Below, piece by piece: positions 15,101-16,828 of a stretch of DNA of 16,828 bases (position 1 is the first letter of the stretch; every line of letters starts with the position of its first letter). The DNA comes from an uncultured Desulfobulbaceae bacterium (GTDB lineage: Bacteria > Desulfobacterota > Desulfobulbia > Desulfobulbales > Desulfobulbaceae). The translations under genes were made by a program, and so were the position numbers. The DNA lies in contig CALZIH010000026.1 of assembly GCA_945787305.1 (NCBI GenBank), forward strand, positions 1 to 16,828. Direction: 5' to 3'. The notes below the pieces were generated by a model. That model was given only the letters and a program-made list of their open reading frames with translations, was not told where the DNA came from and ran no database searches.

Positions 15101-15841
15101 ATGCATATTGAACACTATGTAGCCAATATCCCCGATAGCTTTCTCCGCTTTGCAGAGCAGGTAAAAGAAGGGGCTCCGGTTCCTCTGCACTCCATGCATG
15201 CGGTGGGCAGCGTCCTGACGCCTAATTTCGATCCAGGCGTATCCGATATAAACTCCGTTATTGTCATACAGGAAAAAGAATTGTCTTTTTTCGATTTCCT
15301 CATACCCTTGGGTCGGGAATTTAAAGCGCAGAGAATCGCCCCTCCTCTTGTCATGACAATCGGATACATCAAAAGCTCACTTGATGTCTTTCCCATAGAA
15401 TTTTTTAATTTTCGTGAAATTCATCACACCCTGTACGGGGAGGATATATTCTGCGGCCTCAACATCAATGATCATCATCTCCGGCTGCAGTGTGAACGGG
15501 AGATAAAAGCAAAACTCCTATGGCTTGGCCAGGTCTATATTGAAAGCCTTGGTGATGAGCAACTTTTATCGGATAGACTGGCAGCATCCATAACCGGGTA
15601 TCTTCCTCTTTTTCTGGCAATTCTCCATCTTGCCGGTAGGAAAATCACCCTTGATAACGAGCAGCTTTTCCTTGGGATTCAAGAAGAACTGGGCCTGGAT
15701 ACGGAAATTTTTCTTACCCTGTCACAAATGAAAACAGGAAAGAGGCGATATACGGAAAAAGATGACATGTGCTCCTGTTTTAATCTGTACTACCAAGCCA
15801 CTGAACACATTGCTCGTTATGTCGATCGGTTACCTGTTTAG
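15101..15841 (+). CDS. Nucleotidyltransferase-fold protein of unknown function
   Basis: This 246-residue soluble protein has an N-terminal pattern resembling the polymerase-beta-type nucleotidyltransferase fold: VGSVLTPNFDPGVSDINSVIV (residues 35-55). G36-S37 and D49 match the GS...SDxD signature, but the second catalytic Asp is Asn51, so transfer activity may be lost or altered. The rest is mostly helical (EIKAKLLWLGQVYIESLGDEQLLSDRLAASI; LPLFLAILHLAGRK), similar to the helical domains that follow NTase folds. No signal peptide or transmembrane segment is visible. It starts 1 nt after rlmH and overlaps the TPM gene by 23 nt, so all are probably cotranslated. The fold call is by eye; substrate and partner are unknown. 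A link to the TPM/LemA module is suggested by context only. Confidence 0.8.
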   Translation: MHIEHYVANIPDSFLRFAEQVKEGAPVPLHSMHAVGSVLTPNFDPGVSDINSVIVIQEKELSFFDFLIPLGREFKAQRIAPPLVMTIGYIKSSLDVFPIEFFNFREIHHTLYGEDIFCGLNINDHHLRLQCEREIKAKLLWLGQVYIESLGDEQLLSDRLAASITGYLPLFLAILHLAGRKITLDNEQLFLGIQEELGLDTEIFLTLSQMKTGKRRYTEKDDMCSCFNLYYQATEHIARYVDRLPV

Positions 15842-16604
15842 GCTCTCTTTTTGTATTCTCCTGCTGCTGCCGGCAACGGTGGTTGCCTCTACTCCTCCAG
15901 TTCCCGCCCACCCTCCGGGTCATATTGTCGATCTCGCCAGCGTACTGGATACTCAACAACACAAACTCTTGAGCGACCTGTTGCTGGACCTTGAACAAAA
16001 GACCACTGCGCAGATGGTGATCTTGACCGTTAACTCCCTGGATGGGCAGGATATTGATACATTTTCTTTGCAAACCGCTGAACAGTGGCAGATTGGCCAG
16101 AAGGGTAAAGACAACGGGTTGCTTGTGGTTATTGCCATGGAGGACCGAAAGTATCGTTTCGAGGTCGGTTACGGTCTTGAGTCGGTCCTGCCGGACAGTC
16201 TTGTCGGCACCATCGGCAGGGAGGCTTTGGTTCCTTTTTTTAAACAGGGGAAATATGGCGCCGGAATTACAGCCGTTACCAGAGAAATACTCATGGTGCT
16301 CAGTCTCCATTATGGCGTAACCCTTAGCGGAACCGATAAACTTCCAAAGCCACTGAGCAAAAGGTCGCAGGACAGTGCGTCTTGGCTGATACTGATACTT
16401 TTTGTACTCATATTTATTCTGTTTGTGTATTCACGGAAAGTGAATAGGAAAATTGGCGGAAAGAAAGGCTACCATAAAGGCACAGGTGCAGGCCCCATTA
16501 TTTTTCCCGGCGGAGGGTGGGGTAGTGGTTCTTCCGGCGGATTTGGCGGGTTCAGCGGTGGCGGAGGCGGTTTCGGTGGTGGAGGAGCTTCGGGCAGCTG
16601 GTAA
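15819..16604 (+). CDS. TPM-domain membrane protein (YgcG-like)
   Basis: I start this 261-residue protein at the ATG at 15819 (MSIGYLFRLSFCILLLLPATVVAS), which supplies a clean signal peptide; the longer frame from 15762 puts charged residues in front of it. Residues about 35-170 are a TPM domain: VDLASVLD, LEQKTTAQMVILTVNSLDG, KDNGLLVVIAMEDRKYRFEVGYGLE, and GREALVPFFKQGKYGAGI. A membrane helix follows (about 189-204), and the tail is glycine-rich, ending GGGGASGSW as in many family members. The TPM domain should therefore be outside the cytoplasmic membrane. Some TPM proteins have phosphatase activity and a plant member assists photosystem II repair; the bacterial role is unsettled. The gene overlaps the previous one by 23 nt and precedes lemA by 45 nt, a familiar pairing. 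Confidence 0.9.
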   Translation: MSIGYLFRLSFCILLLLPATVVASTPPVPAHPPGHIVDLASVLDTQQHKLLSDLLLDLEQKTTAQMVILTVNSLDGQDIDTFSLQTAEQWQIGQKGKDNGLLVVIAMEDRKYRFEVGYGLESVLPDSLVGTIGREALVPFFKQGKYGAGITAVTREILMVLSLHYGVTLSGTDKLPKPLSKRSQDSASWLILILFVLIFILFVYSRKVNRKIGGKKGYHKGTGAGPIIFPGGGWGSGSSGGFGGFSGGGGGFGGGGASGSW

Positions 16605-16649
16605 GGTTGAAGAACTCAACGTGATATATATTAATAACGGGAGGGTACA

Positions 16650-16828
16650 ATGGGGCAGGCCGTAAAAATCATTTTGATCATTCTCGGGGTGGTGACAGCC
16701 CTTGGTCTTGGCATAATCATGTGGGGGATAGGGCAGTACAATAGCGTCGTCGCCATGGATGAACAGGTTAATTCACAATGGGCTCAGGTGGAAAATCAAT
16801 TGAAACGCCGTTTTGATCTTATACCGAA
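16650..16828 (+). CDS. lemA: LemA family protein (3' truncated by window edge)
   Basis: The ATG at 16650 follows CGGGAGGG at ideal spacing. The 59 visible codons encode a short N-terminal membrane anchor (about 5-28, IILIILGVVTALGLGIIMW) and then YNSVVAMDEQVNSQWAQVEN with QLKRRFDLIP, the hallmark start of the LemA helical domain. LemA proteins are anchored in the membrane and of unclear biochemical function; they are often encoded next to TPM-domain proteins, as here. The remainder lies outside the window. The gene was too short inside the window to be obvious from length alone, but the motif match is strong. Confidence 0.93.
   Translation, partial: MGQAVKIILIILGVVTALGLGIIMWGIGQYNSVVAMDEQVNSQWAQVENQLKRRFDLIP

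Overview
The window looks like chromosomal DNA of a Desulfobacterota (former Deltaproteobacteria) bacterium, most plausibly of the Desulfobulbales. This is inferred from the moderate GC, the sigma-54 / two-component style of regulation, and the protein flavour (an AF1514-like small protein, a HEINNPN-type kinase, an HrpA of the DEAH class). No taxonomic search could be run. It reads mostly as ordinary core genome. I see no prophage, insertion sequence, CRISPR array, tRNA or rRNA.

Layout. (1) 2-2424, plus strand: the C-terminal part of a sensor histidine kinase, cut by the window edge at its phosphoacceptor His, overlaps by ATGA with an NtrC-type sigma-54 activator. A small AF1514-like protein follows 9 nt later; this looks like one operon. 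(2) 2591-6346, minus strand: full-length HrpA RNA helicase. (3) 6347-6870: a non-coding stretch with two tandem copies of a ~110-bp palindromic repeat, then galU and priA on the plus strand. (4) 10337-13018: a divergent, Zra-like metal/envelope-stress locus. A secreted ZraP/CpxP-like protein with Cys/His/Met repeats (minus) and a membrane PAS histidine kinase (plus) flank a control region with a sigma-54-type promoter and two near-identical GGGTA...TACCC palindromes. (5) 13034-14468: a small unknown minus-strand protein, then algH (YqgE) with its own promoter and terminator, then a YkgJ-type cysteine-cluster protein. (6) 14476-14572: a third copy of the repeat. (7) 14632-end: a tightly packed plus-strand group of rlmH, a degenerate nucleotidyltransferase-like protein, a TPM-domain membrane protein and the start of lemA.

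How they fit: the first group is a complete sensor-activator pair driving sigma-54 transcription. The Zra-like locus has sensor and periplasmic effector but no adjacent response regulator. The last group pairs 50S ribosome maturation (RlmH) with a TPM/LemA envelope module and an uncharacterised NTase-fold protein. The least explained items are the repeat family, whose stem variants form G-U pairs only in plus-strand RNA; the paired operators; and the NTase-TPM-LemA cluster.
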